Shown here piece after piece: positions 6,586 to 12,445 of a DNA stretch of 12,445 nt. The DNA comes from CAZBGL01 sp964491375 (GTDB lineage Bacteria; Desulfobacterota; Deferrisomatia; Deferrisomatales; Deferrisomataceae), in the NCBI GenBank assembly GCA_964491375.1, contig CAZBGL010000077.1:1-12445 (forward strand), read 5' to 3'. The notes under the pieces were generated by a model. The model was not told the origin of the DNA. It did no database searches and saw nothing but the letters and a program-made list of their open reading frames with translations. Position 1 is the stretch's first letter; each line of letters starts with the position of its first letter. The position numbers and the translations under genes were made by a program.

Positions 6586-8175
6586 ATGGAAACCGGCCCG
6601 ACGCAGCACAGCGGTGATCGCATGCCGGCACGCCTCCGGGACCTGGTGGAGCGCCTCGCGGCCTCGGACAGCCTGCGGGCAGGGGCCGAGGCCATCGCCT
6701 GGGCCTGCGACGGGGTGGTGCCGTTCTACCGGGTGGCGCTGGTGCTTCCCGACGTCCCGCCGGGCCGCTGGCACGTGGCGGCCTCCTGGGCGCGCAGCGC
6801 CGAAGAGGAGCTGGAGGGCTACGTGTTCTCCCTGGAGGGGCATCCGCTGCGCGCCGTGGTGGAACGGGGCGAACCCGTGGTGCGCACGGCGCCGGAGGAG
6901 GACGCGCCCGGCCACCCCGTGTCCAGGCTGTTTCGGGGCGAAGGCAAGCGGTGGGAGCTCGCGGTTCCCCTGCCGCTCGGCGACCGCAGGGGAATGCTCG
7001 TGTTGGCCAGTCGCAAGGCGGTGCTCGTGGGGCGGGAGCAGGTGGAGTGGATCTGCGACGTGGGACGGATTGCCGGCGTGTGGGCGCGGCCCTGGGTGGC
7101 CCCGGACGGGCCCGAGGTGCTGCGCAGCCAGTACGAAACCCTGCTCGAGGGTGCCCTGGACGGGATCGTCGTGATCCAGGACCGGCGGATCGTGTACACG
7201 AACGCCTCGTTTCGCGAGTTGTTCGGCGTGTCCGAGGACGAGGCGATGGACCGGCCCTTCGAGAGCTTCCTGTTCCCCGAAAGCCGCGCCGCGTTCCACG
7301 AGGCCGTGCTGGAGGCCAGACGCCGATCCCGGGTGTTGCCGCGCATCGAGGTCGAGGGCCGCACGGCCGGGGGGCGGCGCATCCCCCTGGACCTGGGGGT
7401 TCAGCGCATCGTGTTCGGGGGCCGGGCGGCCATGCTCATACAGGTGCACAACGCCGTGGCCCGCGCCGAGCGGGAGCGCGAGGCACGGCTGCGCTCGGAG
7501 GAGATCGAGGCGCTCATCCGCACGCTGGCCCACGACATTCGTACCCCCCTCACCACGGTGGCCGGGTTTGCGGAACTCCTGATGGAGCGCATCCATACGT
7601 TTCCCGCTGAGCGGGTCCAGGAGATGCTGGAGCTCCTGGGGCGCTCCGCCCGTGCCGCCCGCGCCCTGGCCGAAGGGCTCCTGGAGTATGGGTCGCTGGG
7701 GGGGGAAGAGATCCCCATGCGGGAGGTGCACCTCGAGCCGACGCTCCGCGCGGTGGAGGCCGAACTCCAGGAGCTGATCCGATCCACGGGCGCCCGTATC
7801 CGCTACCACCGGATCCCGCCGGTGGTCTGGGGCCGCCCCGTGGAGATCGGCCGGGTTTTCCGCAATCTCATGGAGAACGCCCTCCGGTACCGGAGGCCCG
7901 ATCTCACCCCGGAGATCGTGGTGTCGTGCACCGGCGAGGAGGGCCGGTTCTACGTGCTGTGCATCGAGGACAACGGCCGAGGGATCGATCCGGAGCACCT
8001 GGACCGGGTGTTCGACCTGTTGTATCGGGGAGACAACGGTGGCACCGGCATCGGGTTGGCCATCGTGGCGCGGATCGTGGAGAAGCACGGGGGCCGGGTG
8101 TGGGTGGAAAGCGAACCCGGCCAGGGCAGCCGGTTCTACCTCACGCTGCCCAAACCGCCCGCCGCAGAGCCGTAG
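6586..8175 (+). CDS. Cytoplasmic GAF-PAS sensor histidine kinase (orphan)
   Basis: From the ATG at 6586 the product is 529 residues with no transmembrane segment. An N-terminal GAF-like region spans about 20-165 and a PAS domain about 183-300 (LEGALDGIVVIQDRRIVYTN is its start). The HisKA helix has H316 in LAHDIRTPLTTVAGF. The ATP-binding domain shows the N box (NLMENALRY from N427), G1 (EDNGRGID, D462) and G2 (GGTGIGLAI, 485-493). All motifs for an active kinase are present. GGGGAAG precedes the chosen start; ATGs at 6574 and 6622 are possible alternatives. No response regulator adjoins it: psd is divergent upstream and a PilZ gene converges downstream, overlapping by 40 bp. The GAF and PAS domains suggest a soluble small-molecule or redox signal, which cannot be named from sequence. 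Confidence 0.85.
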   Translation: METGPTQHSGDRMPARLRDLVERLAASDSLRAGAEAIAWACDGVVPFYRVALVLPDVPPGRWHVAASWARSAEEELEGYVFSLEGHPLRAVVERGEPVVRTAPEEDAPGHPVSRLFRGEGKRWELAVPLPLGDRRGMLVLASRKAVLVGREQVEWICDVGRIAGVWARPWVAPDGPEVLRSQYETLLEGALDGIVVIQDRRIVYTNASFRELFGVSEDEAMDRPFESFLFPESRAAFHEAVLEARRRSRVLPRIEVEGRTAGGRRIPLDLGVQRIVFGGRAAMLIQVHNAVARAEREREARLRSEEIEALIRTLAHDIRTPLTTVAGFAELLMERIHTFPAERVQEMLELLGRSARAARALAEGLLEYGSLGGEEIPMREVHLEPTLRAVEAELQELIRSTGARIRYHRIPPVVWGRPVEIGRVFRNLMENALRYRRPDLTPEIVVSCTGEEGRFYVLCIEDNGRGIDPEHLDRVFDLLYRGDNGGTGIGLAIVARIVEKHGGRVWVESEPGQGSRFYLTLPKPPAAEP

Positions 8176-8516
8176 CGCCGCACCAGGAATCGGCGGTCGG
8201 TTTCCTCCAGATCCTCCCATGCCACCCCGAGCCGGACCAGGTTGCCTCGCCGCCGGCAGTTCACCAGCCGGGCACCGAATCCCCTGACCCCTTCCTCGAA
8301 CACCACGCACAGGAACACCCGCGTGCCCCGGCGTAGCGCCTCCCCCGGTACGGCCACGGCTGCACCGTCCGCCGAGATATTGAGGGTTTTCCCGAGGCGT
8401 TCATCCCCCCCCACACGGACGAGCACCGTACGCACGTCCCGCCACCGGGGAGCGGAGCGCCGGTCCACGATCCACTCGGGCTCTTGCGGCCAAGGAGGTC
8501 GTGCGCAGCGTTCCAT
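8136..8516 (-). CDS. PilZ-domain protein (probable c-di-GMP receptor)
   Basis: From the ATG at 8516 the product is 126 residues, essentially a single PilZ domain. Both c-di-GMP binding motifs are intact: RxxxR as R20-SAP-R24, and (D/N)xSxxG as N46-I-S48-A-D-G51. The beta-barrel continues to about residue 105, followed by a helix (EETDRRFLVRRY). A single-domain PilZ protein usually acts as a diffusible c-di-GMP effector controlling motility, polysaccharide or secretion; the partner here is unknown. No strong ribosome-binding site precedes 8516. A TTG at 8609 could extend the protein by 31 residues of low-complexity basic sequence, which is less likely. The 3' end overlaps the convergent kinase gene by 40 bp. 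A hairpin and a sigma-54-like motif lie upstream. Confidence 0.82.
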   Translation of the reverse strand: MERCARPPWPQEPEWIVDRRSAPRWRDVRTVLVRVGGDERLGKTLNISADGAAVAVPGEALRRGTRVFLCVVFEEGVRGFGARLVNCRRRGNLVRLGVAWEDLEETDRRFLVRRYGSAAGGLGSVR

Positions 8517-8549
8517 GTGAGGATCGGAAACCCAATCGGGGGAACAGGG

Positions 8550-8588
8550 CACCGGCCCCCGCTTCCGAGACCGGAGCCGGGGCCGGTG
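8550..8588. repeat. Long imperfect hairpin in the PilZ gene 5' region
   Basis: CACCGGCCCC (8550-8559) pairs perfectly with GGGGCCGGTG (8579-8588). Inside, after one C-C mismatch, GCTTCCG and CCGGAGC pair imperfectly around the loop AGA, so the whole 39-nt element can fold into one nearly continuous stem. It lies 34-72 nt upstream of the PilZ ATG on the reverse strand, probably within its mRNA leader. No T-run follows on either strand, so it is not a standard intrinsic terminator. Possible roles are translation control, mRNA stability or a protein binding site. Confidence 0.5.
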
Positions 8589-8600
8589 TGTCCCAGGAAC

Positions 8601-8675
8601 ATTCTGCAAGAAAGGGGCCTGCGAAACCCCGGGAAAGGAGACCCAGAGAGGGTAAACGGTTTCCGTTTTGCAGGA
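8601..8675. repeat. Cluster of inverted repeats between the PilZ and HEAT genes
   Basis: Three small hairpins occur in a row: GGGG/CCCC (8614-8617, 8627-8630), ACCC/GGGT (8641-8644, 8650-8653) and AAACGG-TTT-CCGTTT (8654-8668). A helix CTGCAA (8604-8609) with TTGCAG (8668-8673) could enclose them. Individually each is short; the arrangement resembles a multi-branch fold. It does not match any riboswitch consensus I know, including GEMM c-di-GMP types. The rest of the 192-bp spacer (8517-8708) holds no gene that I can support. Confidence 0.25.
8604..8620 (-). promoter_or_regulatory. Candidate sigma-54 promoter for the PilZ gene
   Basis: Reading the reverse strand from 8620, AGGCCCC is followed by four bases and TTGCA. 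The GG (8619-8618) and GC (8607-8606) are separated by exactly 10 nt. The -12 half is perfect, while the -24 half deviates from TGGCAC at two positions. Transcription would start near 8594, so the mRNA would begin just before the hairpin at 8588-8550. It is weaker than the lpxC element and may be a chance match. Confidence 0.35.
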
Positions 8676-8708
8676 GGATGTTTCCCACCCGCCGGCGCCG
8701 GGGCGGGT

Positions 8709-9482
8709 TCAGCGAGCAAAGGGCTTGGCCTTTTCCGCCTCTGCGCGCACCACGTACGCCACGTCCCAGTTGTCGGAGTCGTCCTCGCCCAGGATGCCGG
8801 CCAGGATCTCCCGGAGGCGCGCCTTCTGGGATTCGTTCAGAAATCCGAACCGGGCCATCTTGCCCAGGCTCCGGACGGCCTTGCTGCGGACCCCCGCGAA
8901 GCGGTCGCGCACCCGTGCGACCAGCCGTTCGAACATCTCCTCCCGCTGTTCTTCCGGGAGGCGGTCCGGGCGCACGTGTTCGCAAATCTTCCCCAGGGCC
9001 CGCGCCGCGGTGTCGCGGATCTCGGGGTTGTCGTGCTCGAGGGCGCCGAACAGCACCGGAAGGGCGCGCAACACCTCGGGGTCCCGGATCTTGCCCAGGG
9101 CGTAGAGCAGGAAGACCCGGTCGTAGTCGTCCCGGCTGCGGGTGTAGGCCTCCAAGAGCGGGCCGACGGCCGCGTATCCCATCCGGCCGAGCGCCGCGGC
9201 CAGGTGAAAGTGGGTCTTCAGGTCCGACTCCGACAGCATTCCCAGGATGACGGGAATGACCCGTTCCCGGAGGCTGGCGAGCACCTCCTCGGCCTGGTCC
9301 AGCAGGGGAAGCAGTTCCGGGTGGTCGATGGGATCCACGTAGAAGAGACTGGCGATCGCCTGCACGGCCTCCTCGAAACGCTCGCCATCGAGGGTGGGGA
9401 GGAGTTCAGCCAGCCCCTCGAGCCCCTGCTGGATCTGCCGCCTGTTTTCGCTCCGGAGTTTCTCCAGCAGCCGGTCCACCAT
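8709..9482 (-). CDS. HEAT-repeat protein of unknown function
   Basis: The ATG at 9482 follows AAGGGGAG at good spacing, giving a 257-residue soluble, highly helical protein. HEAT/PBS-lyase-like helical pairs are visible around residues 72-112 (including LAAALGRMGYAAVGPLL), 120-148 (VFLLYALGKIRDPEVLRALPVL), 148-170 (NPEIRDTAARALGKI) and 185-215 (VRSKAVRSLGKMARFG). Such repeats form a curved scaffold for protein-protein contact; no catalytic motif is seen. The first 65 residues form a helical cap without clear repeats. It is on the same strand as the PilZ gene and 192 bp upstream of it, so the two could be co-transcribed, although the spacer has its own signals. The function is unknown. A GTG at 9524 could add 14 residues. 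Confidence 0.8.
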   Translation of the reverse strand: MVDRLLEKLRSENRRQIQQGLEGLAELLPTLDGERFEEAVQAIASLFYVDPIDHPELLPLLDQAEEVLASLRERVIPVILGMLSESDLKTHFHLAAALGRMGYAAVGPLLEAYTRSRDDYDRVFLLYALGKIRDPEVLRALPVLFGALEHDNPEIRDTAARALGKICEHVRPDRLPEEQREEMFERLVARVRDRFAGVRSKAVRSLGKMARFGFLNESQKARLREILAGILGEDDSDNWDVAYVVRAEAEKAKPFAR

Positions 9483-9530
9483 CCGTCTCCCCTTTCTTCC
9501 GTGCGATTCGGGCCGGGTGTCCACGGCCCC

Positions 9531-9558
9531 AGTGTATCGGTCTGGCCGGCGAACGCAA
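9531..9558 (-). promoter_or_regulatory. Weak promoter candidate for the HEAT-repeat gene
   Basis: On the reverse strand TTGCGT (9558-9553) and TACACT (9536-9531) are separated by 16 bp, ending 48 bp upstream of the ATG. Matches to the sigma-70 consensus are three of six and four of six, so this is only a tentative call. Confidence 0.25.
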
Positions 9559-9634
9559 GCCCCTTTGCCCCCCAGCCTAAAGTGCGCGAGAGGGCGGGCC
9601 GAAACGGAGCACGGACCCTTTCCGGAGGCTCAGG

Positions 9635-10231
9635 ATGGGGGCTCGGATTCCGTTCCGCCGCCGCACCTTCCTCGTCAAGCAGGAATTCCAGCTCCGCTGG
9701 GCGCTCTATCCCCTGCTCATCCTCGCGGTGTTCCTCCTGGCTGCCGGGGTGTACCTGGACCGGGAGGTAACCGGGGCCCTGAGGTTCGAGTTGTACCGGC
9801 CCCACAGCCGAGTGGAAAACACATGGGCCCTGGTGAGACCTGCCGTGGCCCGGGTGGTGGCCGTGGGAGGCGGGGCGGCCCTGATGGTGCTGGGGTTCTG
9901 GGGGGCTGCCTGGACCCGGCGTCTGCGCCGAGACCTGGATGCGCTCACCAAGTGGATGGAGGAGGTGGCGGAAGGGAAAGGGGGGCCTCCACCCTCCTTC
10001 CGGGAACCCGAGGTCCGGGCGCTCGCCGAGTCCCTGGCGCGGGCGGCGGAGGGGTTCAAGGGCTGGGACCGGGACATGACCCGGTCGTGGGAGGCCTTGG
10101 CCCGGGAACTAGGGGGCGCGGACCCCGGGGACCTGGATCGCCTCCGGACGGCCCTGCCGCGGATCCAGGAGGCCGCAACCCGGCTCCACCGGGTGTGGGG
10201 CCGCCTGCGCATCGACGAAGGGGTGAGTTGA
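9635..10231 (+). CDS. Two-TM HAMP-like membrane protein without output domain (first of pair)
   Basis: The 198-residue product has membrane segments at about 22-42 and 70-93, with a short periplasmic loop of about 27 residues between them. The N-terminal FRRRTFLVKQEFQLRWAL and the region after TM2 (RRLRRDLDALTKWMEEVAEG, 95-114) resemble HAMP-containing sensors, with helical sequence continuing to the end. There is no kinase, cyclase or methyl-accepting domain, so it stops where a receptor's output module would begin. GGAGG lies 6 nt before the ATG. Its stop overlaps the cytochrome ATG (TGATG at 10229-10233), implying coupled translation. It has the same layout as the protein encoded at 10762-11331. 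The function is not established; a membrane partner or signal relay for the cytochrome is an inference. Confidence 0.72.
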   Translation: MGARIPFRRRTFLVKQEFQLRWALYPLLILAVFLLAAGVYLDREVTGALRFELYRPHSRVENTWALVRPAVARVVAVGGGAALMVLGFWGAAWTRRLRRDLDALTKWMEEVAEGKGGPPPSFREPEVRALAESLARAAEGFKGWDRDMTRSWEALARELGGADPGDLDRLRTALPRIQEAATRLHRVWGRLRIDEGVS

Positions 10232-10752
10232 TGCGGGCCGCCAGGGCGTGGTGGGGGCTGGCCGGTCTGTTGGGACTCACGGCGTTTCTGGGCGCTGGGG
10301 GGGCGGGGCTCCCGCCGGACCCCCACCGGTTCATGGACGACGAGGCGCGGTGCGGCCAGTGTCACCACATGGAACGGGACGGTCAGGACTGGCTCCTCGA
10401 TCCCCACATCTTCGTCCGGCCCGTGGCGGCCATCTGCAAGGAGTGCCATCCGGACGCCCAGATCGGCCGCTCCCACCCGGTCGAGGTGGACCCGTACGGG
10501 GCCCTGGACGTGCGGGAGGTCCCGGCCGAGCTCCCGCTCCAGTCGGTGGACGGGGACGGGGAAGAGTTCATGACCTGTGGCACGTGCCACAACCCCCATG
10601 CGGACCGGCTTTCCCCCGAACCCCTGTACTCCCGCCAACGGCCGTACCCGGGCAGCGGCGGTTTGTACCTGACCTATTACCTGCGCCTGCGGGCGGCAGA
10701 CCCCGAGGACGGGTTTACGCCCCTGTGCCACGCATGCCACCCGGATATGTGA
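10231..10752 (+). CDS. Periplasmic tetraheme c-type cytochrome
   Basis: The 173-residue protein carries a signal peptide (hydrophobic about 8-26) and four CXXCH heme-attachment sites: CGQCH (41-45), CKECH (69-73), CGTCH (116-120) and CHACH (166-170). Additional histidines in HHM, DPHIF, SHPVEV and NPHAD are candidates for distal ligands, suggesting bis-His, low-potential hemes. The third and fourth sites lie in a layout like doubled-CXXCH multiheme proteins (CGTCHNPH ... CHACHPDM at the C-terminus). It should be exported and matured in the periplasm and act in electron transfer. SD sequence AAGGGGTGAG overlaps the end of the preceding gene. It is sandwiched between two HAMP-like membrane proteins, which is unusual for a simple electron carrier. 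The exact redox partner is unknown. Confidence 0.88.
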   Translation: MRAARAWWGLAGLLGLTAFLGAGGAGLPPDPHRFMDDEARCGQCHHMERDGQDWLLDPHIFVRPVAAICKECHPDAQIGRSHPVEVDPYGALDVREVPAELPLQSVDGDGEEFMTCGTCHNPHADRLSPEPLYSRQRPYPGSGGLYLTYYLRLRAADPEDGFTPLCHACHPDM

Positions 10753-10761
10753 GGTTCCGTC

Positions 10762-11331
10762 ATGCCGGGCCGTGAGACCACCCTCGAAACAGCGCTTTCC
10801 GTGCGGTTCCTCGTTCGCGCCGCCGTGGTGGGTGCGGCGGCGTGCCTTGTGGGCGGTGCGGCCCTCCACGGACTGCTGGCCATGGACCTGGGCCCGCAGT
10901 TCCGTACGGCCCACTACGCGTTGAAGCACACCCTGAGCCTCGTGATGCCCGCTTTGCTCTTTTGCGCCGTGTCCGTGCTGTTCGTGGGGGCGGCTGGCTT
11001 GTTGGCGGTGGCGGTGCTGGCGTCCCACAAGGTGGCCGGGCCCCTGTTCCGGCTTCAGCGGGTGGCGGGCTACCTGGAACGAGGAATCCTGGTAGGCCGG
11101 ATTCACCTGCGCGCCCGGGACCAGCTCCAACCGTTCGTCCAGCACCTGAACCAGTGGGTGGAAAGACAGAAACACAACTTTCGACGAGAGAACGAGGAGA
11201 TTGAGAGGGTCGAGGCCGGCGTGCAGCATCTTGTGGAGGCAGTGGCATCGGGACAAAAGGAGCAGGCTCGGCGTGTATTGGAGGAACTGTGTTCCCTGGC
11301 GGAGAGCAAAAAACAGAACCCGCCTCCTTGA
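10762..11331 (+). CDS. Two-TM HAMP-domain protein without output domain (second of pair)
   Basis: This 189-residue protein has membrane segments at about 17-40 and 60-87. A clear HAMP-like region follows at about 88-137: SHKVAGPLFRLQRVAGYLERG, then GRIHLRARDQLQPFVQHLNQWVE. A charged coiled coil runs to about residue 178. The pattern of a short helix, a connector with IxLR.RDxL and a second helix is typical of HAMP in deltaproteobacterial receptors, but no output domain follows. The gap to the cytochrome gene is 9 bp, and TGAGG 7 nt before the ATG serves as ribosome-binding site, so the three genes form an operon. It probably dimerises through HAMP and the coiled coil. A role in sensing with the cytochrome is inferred from context only. 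Confidence 0.75.
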   Translation: MPGRETTLETALSVRFLVRAAVVGAAACLVGGAALHGLLAMDLGPQFRTAHYALKHTLSLVMPALLFCAVSVLFVGAAGLLAVAVLASHKVAGPLFRLQRVAGYLERGILVGRIHLRARDQLQPFVQHLNQWVERQKHNFRRENEEIERVEAGVQHLVEAVASGQKEQARRVLEELCSLAESKKQNPPP

Positions 11332-11357
11332 CGTCCCCGGTGAAACTGAACTATTGA
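11328..11357 (+). promoter_or_regulatory. Candidate internal promoter for the perR-like gene
   Basis: TTGACG (11328-11333, five of six matches to the -35 consensus) overlaps the stop codon of the HAMP gene. TATTGA (11352-11357, three of six) follows at 18 bp. The start codon of the regulator is 42 bp downstream. The A/T content of this gap is clearly higher than in flanking genes. No PerR or Fur box was recognised. Confidence 0.35.
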
Positions 11358-11398
11358 AGAGAAGGCTTGGGGAATGGGAGGGCAAGGAAGGGGGCGTC

Positions 11399-11839
11399 AT
11401 GACATCCCAGGGTTTTACAGATCAGGTCATCCAGCGTCTGCGGCAGGAGGGGATGAAGCTGACCCCTCAGCGTCTGGCGGTGGTGCGGTATCTGGACGGT
11501 AACCGCGCCCATCCCTCGGTGGAGGAAATCCACAGGGGGGTGGTCAGGGAGTTTCCCACGATCTCGCTGGCCACGGTCTACAACACGCTGGAGATGCTGG
11601 AACGCCTGGAGGTAGTGCAATCCGTGTTCCTGAACGGCGGTCGCAGACGGTACGACCCGGTCACCCGCCCCCACCACCATGCCGTGTGCCGCCGGTGCCA
11701 CCGGGTGGAGGACATCTTCCCGGAAACCACAGAACCGATCCCGGTGCCCGGGGCTGTGACCGAGGGGTTCTGCGAAGTGGTGGCCGTCGTCCTCTACCAG
11801 GGCCTGTGCCGCTCCTGTTCGGGATATGTCGTCTCCTGA
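11399..11839 (+). CDS. Fur-family regulator, PerR-like
   Basis: The 146-residue protein has a winged helix (TPQRLAVVRYL at 22-32, HPSVEEIH at 38-45, PTISLATVYNTLEMLERL at 53-70) and a C-terminal dimerisation domain. Structural zinc cysteines are C97-x2-C100 and C137-x2-C140. The regulatory metal site is visible as H38, D86, H92, H94 and D105. The residue five after the second Cys is Asp, as in peroxide sensor PerR, where Fur usually has Glu. Thus it more likely senses peroxide through metal-catalysed His oxidation than iron level. GGAAGGGGG precedes the ATG; in-frame upstream sequence back to 11201 lies inside the preceding gene and is not used. It may belong to the upstream cytochrome operon or use its own promoter. 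Targets are unknown, and no catalase, rubrerythrin or peroxiredoxin gene is visible. Confidence 0.88.
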   Translation: MTSQGFTDQVIQRLRQEGMKLTPQRLAVVRYLDGNRAHPSVEEIHRGVVREFPTISLATVYNTLEMLERLEVVQSVFLNGGRRRYDPVTRPHHHAVCRRCHRVEDIFPETTEPIPVPGAVTEGFCEVVAVVLYQGLCRSCSGYVVS

Positions 11840-11949
11840 GCCGGGGGTGGAGGAGGGTTCCCCTTCGGCCCAGCGGCACGCTTCTTCCGGGAGAAGGCCG
11901 TCCTTCCGCGGCGGTTTCCATCCGTGTCCACCCTGTTGCACCTCAGAAC
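11840..11949. other. Gap between perR-like gene and beta-helix gene
   Basis: About 110 bp without a supported gene. A strong Shine-Dalgarno-like run GGAGGAGG lies at 11849-11856 but no start codon follows at proper distance in the frame of the next gene. A weak hairpin CTTCT/AGAAG (11881-11885, 11892-11896) has no T-run, so no terminator is called. Confidence 0.4.
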
Positions 11950-12445
11950 CTGCGGGCGGCTCTGGGCCGCCTGGTGGCCGCTGCGGCGGCGGTCGCACTC
12001 GCTGCGTCGGCGGCATGGGCGGCGCCGACCCGTTGGGAGGGGGTTCTGAACGGCTCGGTCACGTGGTCGGGGGAGGTGGTGGTGGCCGCCGATGTATGGG
12101 TCCCGCCCGGCTCCCGCCTGGTGGTGGAACCGGGAACCCGTATCCTGTTCCTGGAGGCCCCCAGCACGAAGACCGAGCCCGTGTTCTGGCAACCGGGAAC
12201 GGAACTCGCCGTGGGAGGGACCTTGGAGGTGCGGGGCGAACCCGGCCGGCCCGTGCTGTTCGAGGGGGAGGGGGCGTGGGGTGGTATCGTGGCGGCTCCT
12301 GGGGGACAGGTGAAGCTCTCCCATGCCCGTATCCGGGATGCGGACTACGGGCTGGTGAGCGGACCCGGAGCGCGGGTGACCGCCGTGGGAAGCGTGGCGG
12401 AGTCGTGCCGGGTGGGTGCGCTCGAGGCAGGGAGCCGGGTGGAAG
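11950..12445 (+). CDS. Secreted beta-helix-like protein, N-terminal part (cut by window edge; start uncertain)
   Basis: The frame is open to the window end. The sequence RLVAAAAAVALAASAAWA, ending near 12021, is a clear signal peptide with cleavage after AWA. The mature part reads WEGVLNGSVTWSGEVVVAAD, then VPPGSRLVVEPGTRILF, ELAVGGTLEVRGEPGRPVLFEG and a run of short beta strands with turn glycines. This resembles right-handed parallel beta-helix proteins of bacterial envelopes and surfaces, whose first turns have the form 'V.VP.G..L.IEPGT.I.F'. The product is 165 residues so far. No ATG lies in frame. CTG 11950 or 11962 would give an ordinary signal peptide; GTG 11974 would lack the basic n-region; GTG 11924 is in another frame. 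The boundary used here is therefore arbitrary. Confidence 0.65.
   Translation, partial: MRAALGRLVAAAAAVALAASAAWAAPTRWEGVLNGSVTWSGEVVVAADVWVPPGSRLVVEPGTRILFLEAPSTKTEPVFWQPGTELAVGGTLEVRGEPGRPVLFEGEGAWGGIVAAPGGQVKLSHARIRDADYGLVSGPGARVTAVGSVAESCRVGALEAGSRVE

Noticed and set aside
8517..8708. Known riboswitch (GEMM c-di-GMP, cobalamin, TPP or others) upstream of the PilZ gene
   Set aside because: I compared the spacer by eye with the conserved cores of these classes on both strands and found no match.
8690..8711. Stem CCCGCC/GGCGGG after the HEAT gene as an intrinsic terminator
   Set aside because: The stem is GC-rich but the reverse-strand sequence after it has no U-run, so the call is not supported.
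9541..9570. Sigma-54 promoters in the HEAT/HAMP divergent spacer
   Set aside because: TGGCC...GC on the plus strand has 9 nt between GG and GC, and the reverse-strand TTGCG motif has no GG at the required 10-nt spacing; the spacing is strict for sigma-54.
9394..10230. Long N-terminal extension of the cytochrome in frame
   Set aside because: It runs antisense to the HEAT gene and out of frame with the HAMP-like gene. The ATG at 10231 begins a normal signal peptide with a good Shine-Dalgarno sequence.
11201..11398. N-terminal extension of the PerR-like protein
   Set aside because: It overlaps the end of the HAMP gene in another frame, and family homology starts just after the ATG at 11399, which follows GGAAGGGGG.
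1..12445. CRISPR arrays, insertion sequences, tRNA or prophage genes
   Set aside because: No direct-repeat array, transposase-like protein, terminal repeats of an element or tRNA cloverleaf was found; codon use is uniform across the genes.

Overview
The window is very GC-rich with strong G/C third-position codon bias. Gram-negative envelope genes (lpxC, psd), an NtrYX-type two-component pair, sigma-54-type promoter motifs and a tetraheme c-type cytochrome together suggest a high-GC deltaproteobacterium in the Desulfuromonadota/Deferrisomatales/Myxococcota range. This is inferred from gene content only; no marker gene gives a species.

Left part (1-5829). The 5' half of an ArsP/DUF318-type permease runs leftward off the window. 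A 285-bp divergent spacer separates it from lpxC (lipid A synthesis). The spacer carries a well-formed sigma-54 -24/-12 element just before lpxC and, about 100 bp further upstream, an 8-bp-arm dyad placed like an enhancer-binding site. After lpxC, a probable promoter precedes three translationally coupled genes: a secreted DUF4390 protein, an NtrY-like membrane histidine kinase and an NtrX/NtrC-family sigma-54 activator with an intact GAFTGA loop.

Middle part (5832-9482). psd (phosphatidylserine decarboxylase) converges on the activator gene with a 2-bp gap. It is divergent from a soluble GAF-PAS histidine kinase with no adjacent response regulator. The kinase gene overlaps a convergent PilZ (c-di-GMP-binding) gene by 40 bp. 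The PilZ gene has a 5' region with a long imperfect hairpin and a second sigma-54-like motif. A HEAT-repeat protein lies upstream of it on the same strand.

Right part (9635-12445). A rightward cluster encodes a two-TM HAMP-like protein, a periplasmic tetraheme cytochrome c and a second two-TM HAMP protein. Neither HAMP protein has a recognisable output domain. A PerR-like Fur-family regulator follows, then the start of a secreted, beta-helix-like protein that is cut by the window end and has no ordinary start codon.

Taken together: lpxC, psd and DUF4390-NtrY-NtrX look like an envelope-homeostasis neighbourhood that may be wired through sigma-54. The HAMP-cytochrome-HAMP-PerR cluster looks like a redox or peroxide-related membrane module. 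No tRNA, rRNA, CRISPR array, insertion sequence or phage gene was seen.
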